Source of the DNA: Desulfobacteraceae bacterium
GTDB lineage: Bacteria > Desulfobacterota > Desulfobacteria > Desulfobacterales > SKZT01
Assembly: GCA_011389745.1 (NCBI GenBank)
Contig: JAABTQ010000022.1
Coordinates: 1 to 47,730 of the forward strand
Length of the DNA stretch: 47,730 nucleotides
Direction: 5' to 3'
Shown: piece by piece, positions 1 to 8,314 of the stretch
How positions within the stretch are numbered: position 1 is the stretch's first letter
Layout: every line of letters begins with the position of its first letter
Translations under genes and position numbers: made by a program
The notes under the pieces: generated by a model
Database searches by the model: none
What the model saw: only the letters and a program-made list of their open reading frames with translations
Told to the model about the DNA's origin: nothing

Positions 1-266
1 GTTTATATGACATGAGCGGAAATGTCTGGGAGTGGTGTTGTGATTTTTTTTTGGAAAATGCTTACCGGTTTCATGAGGACAAAAACCCCTTGTATAAAAC
101 GGAAGGTCCGGATCGTGTCATCCGTGGGGGAGGCTGGAACACCGATGCCTGGAGTGTTCGTTGTGCCCGAAGATTTGGGTTTCCTTCACAATATTTTGGC
201 TCCGCCCTCGGATTTCGCCTGGTTTTACTGAACCAACCGGCACCGAAACCTGACGCCGATGGGTAA
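1..266 (+). CDS. Formylglycine-generating enzyme family protein, C-terminal fragment
   Basis: The reading frame is open from the left edge (the codons before the first ATG read L-Y-D) and ends with TAA at 264-266, so this is the 3' end of a longer gene. The motif LYDMSGNVWEW, then a GGGW block and the closing ALGFRLV, is the characteristic end of the FGE-sulfatase (SUMF1/C-type-lectin-like) fold. Family members either convert a sulfatase cysteine to formylglycine or serve as domains in other signalling or defence proteins. The catalytic part lies outside the window, so the exact function cannot be judged. A short proline/aspartate-rich tail follows the domain. Confidence 0.85.
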   Translation, partial: LYDMSGNVWEWCCDFFLENAYRFHEDKNPLYKTEGPDRVIRGGGWNTDAWSVRCARRFGFPSQYFGSALGFRLVLLNQPAPKPDADG

Positions 267-434
267 AGGTCGGAATTTCCCCCAAAATCTGTCCATGGAT
301 AAAACGATGAAACCTATTTTCCTGCCTTGATTTAAATACTTTCGGTATTATTATGATTGCTTCACTTAAATATTTTAATCAATCATCGGGTCAACCCCAA
401 AAAGCATTTTTATTGAGGATCAAGCAAAAAACTT
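267..434. other. Intergenic region before typA
   Basis: AT-rich spacer of about 170 bases. A GAGG run about 17 bases before the typA ATG is the only ribosome-binding-like element seen. No convincing promoter or hairpin was found. Confidence 0.4.
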
Positions 435-2279
435 ATGAAAAATCAGACCTTTAATGAAAATATTCGAAACATCGCAATCATCGCACATGTAGATCACGGA
501 AAAACGACGTTGGTTGATGCGATGTTTCGTCAAAGCGGTGTTTTTCGAGATGGAGCTCAAGTCAATGAAAGACTCATGGACAGCATGGATTTGGAAAGAG
601 AAAGAGGAATCACCATAGCTGCTAAAAACTGTTCGGTCATATGGAAAAATATCAAAATTAACATTATCGATACCCCTGGCCATGCGGATTTTGGCGGGGA
701 GGTTGAGAGAGCACTTTCCATGGCAAATGGTGCACTCCTTCTGGTGGATGCCTCGGAGGGTCCCCTGCCCCAGACCCGGTTTGTTCTTAAAAAAGCACTG
801 GATCTGAAAATTCCGGTCATTCTGGTCATAAATAAGATAGATCGGCAGGATGCCAGGCCGGATGAAGTTTTGGATGAGGTTTATGATCTTTTTATTGATC
901 TGGATGCCACAGATCAACAACTCGATTTTCCGATCCTTTATGCCATAGGAAGAGACGGTATCGCCCAAAAAACTTTGGATGAAAACGGTAAAAATATCGA
1001 CATCCTACTTGATACCATTATCGAAAAAATTCCCGCTCCGACTTATGACTTATCGGAACCTTTTCAGATGCTTGTGGCGGATCTTGGTTATTCGGATTAT
1101 TTGGGAAGACTCGCCATCGGAAAAATTTCTCATGGTAAGGCCGAACACAATGACGCCCTGGTTTGTATGGGAGAAAACGGTTCTGAAACCCAGCTAAAAG
1201 TCACCAGGTTACAGTGTTTTGAAGGTATAAGCCTCAAAGAAGTGGATGTAGCAACTCCGGGAGATATTGTGGTTCTCTCAGGAATAGACAATGTGAAAAT
1301 CGGCGACACCATTTGCAACAAAAATTTTCCCAAACGTCTTCCGCGAATTACCGTCGATGACCCCACGGTTTTTATGAAATTCTCCATAAACACTTCTCCT
1401 TTTTCCGGTAAAGAGGGAAAATTTGTACAATCCAGTAAAATCCGTGAGCGACTTTACAAAGAGACCCTTCGTAACGTGGCGATCCGCATGGAGGAAACCG
1501 AGGATCGGGAAATATTTTTGGTCAAAGGAAGGGGTGAGTTCCAAATGGCCATTTTAATCGAAACCATGCGAAGAGAGGGATTTGAGCTTTCCGTCGGACG
1601 GCCCCAGGTGATCTTCAAATATGAGGATGGCATGCAGCTTGAGCCCATGGAACACCTGTTTATCGACTGTGATGAAACATTTCTTGGTATTGTTACTGAA
1701 AAGTTATCCATGCGTAAAGCCAAAATGACCAACCTGGTCAACAACGGAAAAGGACGGGTACGCATAGAGTTTTCAGTTCCATCACGATCTCTTATCGGTT
1801 TTCGGGATGAATTTCTAACAGACACTCGCGGAACGGGAATAATTAACGGTTATCTTGAGGGTTACGCCCCTTTTCGTGGAGAGTTTGCCACACGATTTAC
1901 CGGAAGTCTTGTTTCAGACCGAATAGGAATCGGTGTGGCATATGCACTTTTCAATCTGGAACCCCGGGGGCAGCTTTTTACAATTCCCGGAGACCCGGTT
2001 TATGAAGGGATGATCATCGGGGAACACAATCGCGAAAACGACATTAACGTTAATCCCTGCAAGGAAAAAAAGTTGAGCAACATGAGAGCTGCCGGAAAAG
2101 ATGAAAACATTGTTCTGGCACCGATAAGACCTATGACACTTGAGAAGGCCCTTCATTTTATCCGGGAAGATGAACTGGTGGAAGTCACTCCTAAATCCAT
2201 CCGACTTCGAAAAGCCATACTTTCAGCGCAACAGCGCTACATGCAGCGTAATGTCGTCAAAAAGGCCGCAAACGGTTAA
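435..2279 (+). CDS. typA: Ribosome-associated translational GTPase TypA/BipA
   Basis: TypA/BipA is a translational GTPase related to EF-G that binds 70S ribosomes and supports ribosome assembly and stress growth. The 614-aa product is full length for the family. The G1 motif AHVDHGKTT is at residues 17-25, the switch I segment ERERGITI at 54-61, G3 DTPGHAD at 79-85 and G4 NKID at 133-136. A domain II beta-barrel, EF-G-like domains and the BipA-specific C-terminus (around GTGIINGYLEGY and VTPKSIRLRKA) follow. The start at 435 gives the usual short N-terminus before the G1 motif. It is a single gene, converging with the peptidase gene downstream. Confidence 0.97.
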   Translation: MKNQTFNENIRNIAIIAHVDHGKTTLVDAMFRQSGVFRDGAQVNERLMDSMDLERERGITIAAKNCSVIWKNIKINIIDTPGHADFGGEVERALSMANGALLLVDASEGPLPQTRFVLKKALDLKIPVILVINKIDRQDARPDEVLDEVYDLFIDLDATDQQLDFPILYAIGRDGIAQKTLDENGKNIDILLDTIIEKIPAPTYDLSEPFQMLVADLGYSDYLGRLAIGKISHGKAEHNDALVCMGENGSETQLKVTRLQCFEGISLKEVDVATPGDIVVLSGIDNVKIGDTICNKNFPKRLPRITVDDPTVFMKFSINTSPFSGKEGKFVQSSKIRERLYKETLRNVAIRMEETEDREIFLVKGRGEFQMAILIETMRREGFELSVGRPQVIFKYEDGMQLEPMEHLFIDCDETFLGIVTEKLSMRKAKMTNLVNNGKGRVRIEFSVPSRSLIGFRDEFLTDTRGTGIINGYLEGYAPFRGEFATRFTGSLVSDRIGIGVAYALFNLEPRGQLFTIPGDPVYEGMIIGEHNRENDINVNPCKEKKLSNMRAAGKDENIVLAPIRPMTLEKALHFIREDELVEVTPKSIRLRKAILSAQQRYMQRNVVKKAANG

Positions 2280-2288
2280 TACAGTGAA

Positions 2289-2834
2289 TTACCAACTACG
2301 AACAGGCCCAACATCCATATGAACAAAATTCGAATATTTCCCGACTCCGCCTTTTTCAAGCCTCAAACCCATGCGATGAAGATCATTGAGATGCACGCCT
2401 TCCAAAACTACATCAGCCGCCATGCCTTTTAAATGATAACTCTTTTTGGCTACACCCCTGCTTTTTTTTCGAAGATGCATGTTATACTCAGGAGAGCGAT
2501 AACCGGAATAAAGGCGATAACGGCGGCCGGTAGCTTTAAGCCCTGTCCTGACGGCATCTAAAAGAACATACAAATCCGGAGAAATAGGATAAACTTTATC
2601 ATTATAATGGCATCTGAAAAGATGGTCCAGGGTTTTAAGTGCGCCTGAATCGAAATTACCCCGCTTGTCCAAATAACGGAGTTTTAAGGACTCGTTGGTG
2701 TGTGCATGAAAAAAATTGAGTTTACCCGAGCAATATTTAGATACTGGAGATGAAAAAGCCAATTGTGGAATACCCGGCACAGAAGCCAAAGCAATGCCTT
2801 TAATCAAAAGTTTCATGGCCTCTCTTCTTGTCAT
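2289..2834 (-). CDS. YcbK/DUF882-type peptidase (M15 family), exported
   Basis: A 181-aa protein of the DUF882/YcbK group, related to peptidase M15 D-Ala-D-Ala carboxypeptidases that act on cell-wall peptides in the periplasm. The N-terminus carries a twin arginine (TRRE, residues 2-5) followed by a hydrophobic stretch ending near AFSS (26-29), consistent with a Tat-type signal peptide. The GYRSP motif (111-115) and the zinc-ligand set H134, D141 and H172 in the patterns YHLKGMAAD and VHMDVG are intact. It converges with typA with only about 10 bases between the stops. Which peptidoglycan bond it cuts is not visible. Confidence 0.9.
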   Translation of the reverse strand: MTRREAMKLLIKGIALASVPGIPQLAFSSPVSKYCSGKLNFFHAHTNESLKLRYLDKRGNFDSGALKTLDHLFRCHYNDKVYPISPDLYVLLDAVRTGLKATGRRYRLYSGYRSPEYNMHLRKKSRGVAKKSYHLKGMAADVVLEGVHLNDLHRMGLRLEKGGVGKYSNFVHMDVGPVRSW

Positions 2835-3193
2835 GGATATCCTCCCAAATGGTTTTAAGTTATTGCCAACATCTGCTATACAACCTCATAATCTAAATCA
2901 ATTGGTTTATAACGGAAACAGATACTATATAGTTAGCTAAAGCTAATATCCTTTTTTTATTTAAAATTCAATATCTAATTTGTATTTAATCATTAATTTT
3001 GCTTTAAATTTTAGATGATTTTTCATTTTTTTTTTAAAGTACCATCCATAATTTAAGGCATAGGATACATTTTTCTGAGGAATCATTCAATTCCTTTCAT
3101 GCATTATCCTGTTTCTTTTAACTGTTTTGTGATAAATGATGATAGAAATGGTTTTGTGGAGTTCTCATTGTTTCAAAATCAAGGAGTGGTTTC
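2835..3193. other. AT-rich intergenic region between divergent genes
   Basis: About 360 bases between the divergent DUF882 gene and the 582-aa gene. Strongly AT-rich with long T runs around 3000-3040. It must hold both promoters, but no clear -35/-10 pair could be assigned. The downstream gene has an AAGGAG ribosome-binding site ending about 10 bases before its ATG. Confidence 0.4.
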
Positions 3194-4942
3194 ATGCAGG
3201 ATTTAACAAGATCCCAGAAAGCCAGAGTGGCTATCCGTTCATTTAAAACCCTTGCCAATGCGCTTGCCTTGAGAGGATTTTTCCGACCGTCCGGAAAAAT
3301 GGGCCAGACACTAGCAGATTGTCTGCTTACCCTGAGTCCTGAAATTTATGGCAGCATGAACGACCCGAGGATTGTTGAACTGAAGGGACTTGAATACGTT
3401 ATTGACCGGTTACCGAAATCCATAGAGCAGGCCACGCGGTTAATTCTAACCGATGAAGAGCAATTCGGCGATAAAGTGTTCGAAAAAGTTATACCTTTAA
3501 AACGCAGACGCAGCTGTTATCTGATTAGCACAACTGAGATATGTTTTGTGATAACCCGTGGACTGAGCGAAATTTATGATATCCTTACCCATATTACTTT
3601 CCTGAACATCGAGGCCAAAAAAATCAGAAACCGAATGACTGATGAAGCCGGCAATGTCACTATAGAATGGAATGGCCTGCAAGAAACGGTTCAAAATATC
3701 GATCATTTAGACGAGCAACAACTGGATCAGGCCATCTGGAACCTGAGTCTTATTTTGGGACGTTCTTACCACGAAACGCGTCAATCTTATGAACATTTCG
3801 AAAAAAACAAGTCTCTTTCAAACAGCAATAACGGCCTTTTCAATATTGTGTACCATTTGGGAAACCGGGTTTTCCGTGAAAAACAATCCATGGAAAATTT
3901 TCTGATCGTTTATATGACCCCTTCTTTGATGAATGTCATCTCCCATCAGCATTATGGACAAAAATGGTCGGATGACATCAAGAAAAAACTAATGGATCTT
4001 GGCCTTCAGCAAAGGCCTCTTCATATCATCAGCGCAAATTTGCACAGCGTAGTCAATCTCCTTTACGGGTATGCCGCTGCTCAGGAATGCAGGATACAGC
4101 CAGGAAATTCGAATGATCTGCTTTACAGTTTTATCCAGTGTATCAGGGAACGGAGCAATGAAATTCTTAACTATGCTCGTGAACATGGACTTTATGAACT
4201 GCCGGATCAATCGGGAACGCACATTGATTGCCAGGTTATCGATACCTCGAAACTGGTATCCGTGCCGATGCACCCGGATCTGGAATTTAATTTCGTTGAC
4301 ACACCAGACACTCAACCGGTAATCCTTGTCATGGATTATGCTTTTGGTGCCCAGGCGTTTGAGGTCATGGACTGCCTGCTGAATCCATGGTCGGAACTAC
4401 ATAAAGTGATGATAAATGTCGCTTCAATCTCCGTTATGGGTAAAGCCGGGATTCTGTCCGGCAACAAGGGTGACATCATGCTTGCTACCGCTCATGTGAT
4501 TGAAGGTTCTTCAGACAACTACATGTTTGAAAATGATCTTGTGCAAGGCGATTTCGATAAGGACATGGAGGTTTATGCCGGTCCCATGGTCACGGTACTC
4601 GGCACTTCTCTCCAGAATCGTGACATGCTTTTACGGTTTCAGAGCAGCTGGAATAACATCGGACTGGAAATGGAAGGGGGGCATTACCAGCGAGCAATCA
4701 GCGCCGCAATTATTAAAGGGCATATTTCTAAGGGCATTAAAGTCCGCTATGCCTATTACGCGTCAGATAACCCTCTGATAAGCGGACAGACCCTCGCGGC
4801 CGGAGAAATGGGTCCCGAGGGAATCCGGCCGACCTATATGGTCACCAAGGTAATTCTGGAAAAAATCCTGAACCAGTTGCCGGCCTCAGAGTCCACAAAA
4901 AATAACGAACAAAACTCTGTCGCGATTGCCAGAAATTTTTAG
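3194..4942 (+). CDS. Conserved hypothetical protein with nucleoside-phosphorylase-like C-terminus
   Basis: I do not recognise this 582-aa protein with certainty. The first roughly 350 residues look alpha-helical and basic and match no family I can name. The C-terminal third resembles the purine nucleoside phosphorylase/AMP nucleosidase fold: DYAFGAQAFE near residue 380, GDIMLATAHV near 425, and GLEMEGGHYQRAI near 491-503, the last similar to the catalytic/ribose-binding M-E motif of that superfamily. This would suggest an N-glycosidic-bond enzyme with a large added domain, but that is inference. The gene stands alone behind a good ribosome-binding site (AAGGAG). There is no signal peptide or membrane span. 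Confidence 0.75.
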   Translation: MQDLTRSQKARVAIRSFKTLANALALRGFFRPSGKMGQTLADCLLTLSPEIYGSMNDPRIVELKGLEYVIDRLPKSIEQATRLILTDEEQFGDKVFEKVIPLKRRRSCYLISTTEICFVITRGLSEIYDILTHITFLNIEAKKIRNRMTDEAGNVTIEWNGLQETVQNIDHLDEQQLDQAIWNLSLILGRSYHETRQSYEHFEKNKSLSNSNNGLFNIVYHLGNRVFREKQSMENFLIVYMTPSLMNVISHQHYGQKWSDDIKKKLMDLGLQQRPLHIISANLHSVVNLLYGYAAAQECRIQPGNSNDLLYSFIQCIRERSNEILNYAREHGLYELPDQSGTHIDCQVIDTSKLVSVPMHPDLEFNFVDTPDTQPVILVMDYAFGAQAFEVMDCLLNPWSELHKVMINVASISVMGKAGILSGNKGDIMLATAHVIEGSSDNYMFENDLVQGDFDKDMEVYAGPMVTVLGTSLQNRDMLLRFQSSWNNIGLEMEGGHYQRAISAAIIKGHISKGIKVRYAYYASDNPLISGQTLAAGEMGPEGIRPTYMVTKVILEKILNQLPASESTKNNEQNSVAIARNF

Positions 4943-4967
4943 GTGCCGCCCCATTTTTATTCATGGT

Positions 4968-5174
4968 TTATTCATTGCCGACTTTAGGCCTTATTTTGCA
5001 AAAACTTTTATGCACACACTCTTTGTTTTCTTGTTCCCTGCACAATATACACCGATCATCGGTGCACATCTGACAGGAAAAACAATCCTTGCATGGATGC
5101 TTTTTGTGAACATTTACATCGGCCTGGGGCACATAGACTTTTCCTTCTAATCCTGAAATTTTGATAAAAGGCAT
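4968..5174 (-). CDS. Small cysteine-rich protein
   Basis: A 68-aa protein with eight cysteines. C28, C31, C34 and C37 are spaced exactly every three residues, followed by C42, C45, C53 and C59. The HPCKDC start of the cluster and the following TDDRC..C suggest a structural zinc or iron-sulfur site. A GAAGGG sequence sits about 9 bases before the ATG. It reads convergently toward the 582-aa gene. I can assign no function. The dense, regular cysteine spacing and the ribosome-binding site make a real gene more likely than chance. Confidence 0.65.
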   Translation of the reverse strand: MPFIKISGLEGKVYVPQADVNVHKKHPCKDCFSCQMCTDDRCILCREQENKECVHKSFCKIRPKVGNE

Positions 5175-5260
5175 ATCGATACCCTTCGAACAGGTCTCAT
5201 GTCAAAAATTTATTTTTCTGCTTTAACTGCAAGACCCCGGATTAATAACATTATTATTTT

Positions 5261-5659
5261 CTATCCATTAAACTGCATAAACACCTTTTCATTTTTTCCT
5301 TCGATTTCCGGCACATTCTCCTGCCAATTATAAATTTTGCACCCATCGCTGCTATTTGTTGGAACCGAGCATCCGATAAAAGGCATGATCGGGTCCCCAG
5401 CGATTGATTTGTAATTGATCATTATAGCTTCGTTTTTCGGTATAGTGTCAAACTCAAAAAGCTGGGTAAAAAAGATTGAACACTCTCCATCAAAAAACTC
5501 ACTGTTACCTCGTATTTTAAGGATTTGTGTTTTAAACTTCTCAGTAGCCTCTTCGTAATTTTCAGCCTCCACAATAAGGTTAAAACCTCCATGCCTTCTG
5601 TTTTCTTCCACATTTTCCTGCTGATTGGTGACATGAAGAAAATTACCAATATAAATCAT
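5261..5659 (-). CDS. Hypothetical protein, 132 aa
   Basis: An unrecognised soluble protein beginning MIYIGNFLHV. The frame is open further upstream to an ATG at 5746, but a strong AGGAGG at about 5670-5676 lies 10 bases before the ATG at 5659, so the shorter start is preferred. The sequence has an early beta-strand-like segment, a charged helix (EAENYEEATEKFK), and a C-terminal half with two cysteines (IGCS and DGCK). There is no signal peptide or transmembrane segment. It lies between the cysteine-rich small gene and the YitT gene, all on the minus strand, with no evident functional link. Confidence 0.7.
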   Translation of the reverse strand: MIYIGNFLHVTNQQENVEENRRHGGFNLIVEAENYEEATEKFKTQILKIRGNSEFFDGECSIFFTQLFEFDTIPKNEAIMINYKSIAGDPIMPFIGCSVPTNSSDGCKIYNWQENVPEIEGKNEKVFMQFNG

Positions 5660-5802
5660 TATTCCTTTACCTCCTCGTTTCAAAAGATAATTGTTTTTTC
5701 TAAAATATGAAGACTTTGATGGCATAACATCAGTAATTTTTTGCATGAAATATATTCCACCGGAGATTCTGTGTCAAACATAACAAGACTGTTGAAACTT
5801 TT

Positions 5803-6696
5803 TTATAAGACTTTCAGCTTACCGTGCCTTTTTCCCAAAACCTCGAGCGTATCATTGATCACCATAAACGCATTCGGGTCGATACTGAAAACAAGCTCTT
5901 TCATTTTTGGAAGTTCCGTTAAGCTAATAATGGTAAAAATAACTTTCTTAGCCCTTCCTGAATAAGCGCCTGTCCCATTAAAAAATGTTACCCCCCGATC
6001 TTCGCGTATCAGGATTTCCTTTGCAATGATTTCAGTTTTATCTGAAATAATCATGATGGATTTTCTTTGATTAAACCCTGATAACACAGTATCGATTACC
6101 CTTCCGCTTGTGTAGACAAAAATAATGGAATAAAGCGACAATTCAAAATCATGAAAAAACGCACCAGCACCGATTATAAAAATATTGGTCAGGCTAAAAA
6201 CCGTGCCGGGCCTCAATCCGTACTTTTTATTTAAAACCACGGCCAATACATCCAACCCACCGGCAGAACCCAGGGATCGTAAAATAATTCCGGCACCGGC
6301 CCCACAAATAATTCCTGAATATAGTGCCGACAGGATTGGATCGGTAATGTCAGGAGGTGGCAACTGAATCATGGAAGCCATTGCCGCAAAGGTAACAATG
6401 CCTGTGACTGTATAAATCATAAACCTTCGACTGACATGGATCCAGCCAATAATAATCATAGGGATATTGAGGATAAAATATAAAAGACCAAAATTGATAC
6501 CCGGAAATATGTAGTACAGCAAAACAGCGATCCCCGTAACTCCTCCGGAGAGCAATTCGGCGGGTATCAATATGGATTTCATTCCAATCACATAAATAAG
6601 ACTTCCAACAAAAATCAGTCCAAGATTTACGGCCAAGGACTTAAACCCTGTAAAAAATTTATGTCGTGATACCAATTTTTTCAGCATTTTTCTCAC
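5803..6696 (-). CDS. YitT family membrane protein (DUF161/DUF2179)
   Basis: A 297-aa integral membrane protein. About five hydrophobic spans fill residues 18-205, including the conserved SGGVTGIA segment (50-57) and GLDVLA in the second half. Residues about 212-290 form the soluble DUF2179 domain (KSIMIIS start, then RGVTFFNGTGAYSG). This architecture is that of the YitT family, whose transport or regulatory role is not well established. The gene has its own unit. The roughly 280-base upstream region is shared divergently with the metal-transport operon. Confidence 0.92.
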   Translation of the reverse strand: MRKMLKKLVSRHKFFTGFKSLAVNLGLIFVGSLIYVIGMKSILIPAELLSGGVTGIAVLLYYIFPGINFGLLYFILNIPMIIIGWIHVSRRFMIYTVTGIVTFAAMASMIQLPPPDITDPILSALYSGIICGAGAGIILRSLGSAGGLDVLAVVLNKKYGLRPGTVFSLTNIFIIGAGAFFHDFELSLYSIIFVYTSGRVIDTVLSGFNQRKSIMIISDKTEIIAKEILIREDRGVTFFNGTGAYSGRAKKVIFTIISLTELPKMKELVFSIDPNAFMVINDTLEVLGKRHGKLKVL

Positions 6697-6913
6697 AATG
6701 CACTAATTTATTTTTAATGATTATAAGTCCAAATCAAACTTGATGAAGCCCAGCTATAGGACACCGTATTGAATGTTGTCAATGAAAAGTGATAAGATCA
6801 TCATTATCCTGCTTTACTCGGGGTGAACAAACAAGTCGCCGGAAATGCTTTCGATTCCAATACTTCCAGAGAGAGAAAAATGTCAACATCAATATCCTGA
6901 TCAAAATTCCAAT

Positions 6914-6942
6914 TTGACCTGCATCATATATAAACCTATAAT
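6914..6942 (+). promoter_or_regulatory. Sigma-70-type promoter of the metal-transport operon
   Basis: TTGACC at 6914-6919 and a perfect TATAAT at 6937-6942 are separated by exactly 17 bases. Transcription would start near 6949, about 30 bases before the first gene of the operon. No clear MntR, Fur or DtxR operator palindrome was recognised beside it. Confidence 0.65.
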
Positions 6943-6978
6943 GAGTTGTTTATTTTCATTGTTTGTTAATTTGAGCAC

Positions 6979-7536
6979 GTGAACAGATTTTTTCGACAAT
7001 CGGGATCCAGAGACATGCGAATTTTTGCTACAGTCATTGTTTGGGTGGTTTTTATCGGGGGTCTCACGCTGTACATGAATCAGCGGGGTTCTGTCGATTA
7101 TTCAGTGGATAATTTCTACGAGTTTAAACCGGTTGAAAAAGTGTATGCCCTTGAGGTGACTCCATCTTTTGTCCTTGAATCTGACCCATTCGGTCTAAAC
7201 ATCGACAACCGGGACGGTTCCCCTGCTTTGCTGGTCAGATTGGGTGAACAAATTATTCTTAAAGTGGATGACCCCTCAAATAGGATCGAATCCTACAAGG
7301 TCGAACCCCTGCATGGTCTGCTAAGCGGAGAAAATGAAATTTATATTGAAGCAAGCCCTCCATTAAACCTTACTTCAACTTACAATGCTCTTCGCGTTCA
7401 AATCATTGAAAACAGTTTTTCATTGGCGGAAAAAACCTTATGGTCAGCCCCCGGATCAAAGGTATCAGGTACTTTTCAGTTTACTTTGCAAGATGAAGAT
7501 CTCAACTTATCAGAGGAAAAAGATGTCCAGCACTGA
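6979..7536 (+). CDS. Hypothetical membrane-anchored protein, first gene of metal ABC operon
   Basis: A 185-aa protein (GTG start) with one hydrophobic span at about residues 14-33 and an otherwise polar, beta-rich exported part. An alternative ATG at 7015 would place the span at the extreme N-terminus. Neither start has a strong ribosome-binding site. It follows the promoter at 6914-6942, and its 3' end overlaps the ATPase gene by 14 bases, which indicates translational coupling. It occupies the place where metal ABC operons usually carry the solute-binding protein, but has no recognisable ZnuA/TroA fold and is much too short for one. Function unknown; a periplasmic accessory role is inference from position. 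Confidence 0.75.
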   Translation: MNRFFRQSGSRDMRIFATVIVWVVFIGGLTLYMNQRGSVDYSVDNFYEFKPVEKVYALEVTPSFVLESDPFGLNIDNRDGSPALLVRLGEQIILKVDDPSNRIESYKVEPLHGLLSGENEIYIEASPPLNLTSTYNALRVQIIENSFSLAEKTLWSAPGSKVSGTFQFTLQDEDLNLSEEKDVQH

Positions 7537-8314
7537 AATAATAGAACCTGCCGCCATCGAAGTTGAAAATCTAACGGTAAGCTACGGTTCCAAGCCCGCT
7601 CTTCTGGATGTTTCCCTAACCATTAAAAAAGGACTTCTGGTGGGAGTGATTGGACCCAATGGCGCCGGCAAGTCAACTTTGATTAAGGCTATCCTGGGAT
7701 TTGTCAAGCGCGATGTCGGGGTTGTTCGAATCCAGGGAATTCCGGCAGAAAAAGCCAAAGGGCTTGCGGCATATGTACCTCAGAGAGGAACTGTCGACTG
7801 GGATTTTCCCGTATGTGTTAAAGAAGTGGCCATGATGGGACGCTATGGCCACATTCCATGGTACCGCAATCCCGGAAAACAAGACTGGAAAATGGTTAAC
7901 GAAGCTCTGGAAATGGTGCGTATGACCGAATTTTCCGACCGCCAAATCGGGCAGCTTTCGGGTGGGCAGCAGCAGCGGGTTTTCATGGCCCGGGCACTTG
8001 CACAAAGCTCTGAAATTTTGCTTCTGGACGAGCCCTTTGCCGGAGTGGATGCCGCCACCGAACGCGCCATTCTGGATGTTTTAGACCGCGCCAGGTCATC
8101 AGGCCGTACGCTGGTGGTGGTACACCATGACCTGACAACCGCTGCCGAATATTTTGATCGACTGATTTTAATTAAGCAGCGCTTATTTGCCTATGGCAAA
8201 CCCGAGGCTGTCCTGGATGAGAATCTTTTGAGCGAAGTATACGAAGGCAGGCTAAGGGTTTTTTCCAATATTAAAAATACTCAAAAGAACTCCAACTCTC
8301 AGGCTTTTTCATGA
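7523..8314 (+). CDS. Metal (Mn/Zn/Fe) ABC transporter ATP-binding protein
   Basis: The ATPase of a TroB/MntB/ZnuC-type importer, 263 aa. The Walker A motif GPNGAGKST is at residues 44-52, the Q-loop at Q87, the signature LSGGQ at 145-149, Walker B ILLLDEP at 165-171 and the switch histidine at H201. The start at 7523 has a GAGG 8 bases upstream and removes a long non-homologous N-terminal extension. It overlaps the preceding gene by 14 bases and the permease by 4 (ATGA), so the three genes form one operon. The exact metal cannot be read from the ATPase. Confidence 0.93.
   Translation: MSSTEIIEPAAIEVENLTVSYGSKPALLDVSLTIKKGLLVGVIGPNGAGKSTLIKAILGFVKRDVGVVRIQGIPAEKAKGLAAYVPQRGTVDWDFPVCVKEVAMMGRYGHIPWYRNPGKQDWKMVNEALEMVRMTEFSDRQIGQLSGGQQQRVFMARALAQSSEILLLDEPFAGVDAATERAILDVLDRARSSGRTLVVVHHDLTTAAEYFDRLILIKQRLFAYGKPEAVLDENLLSEVYEGRLRVFSNIKNTQKNSNSQAFS

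Noticed and set aside
6697-6913. A short gene in the spacer before the metal operon
   Set aside because: Both strands have stops and no ribosome-binding site. No recognisable coding pattern.
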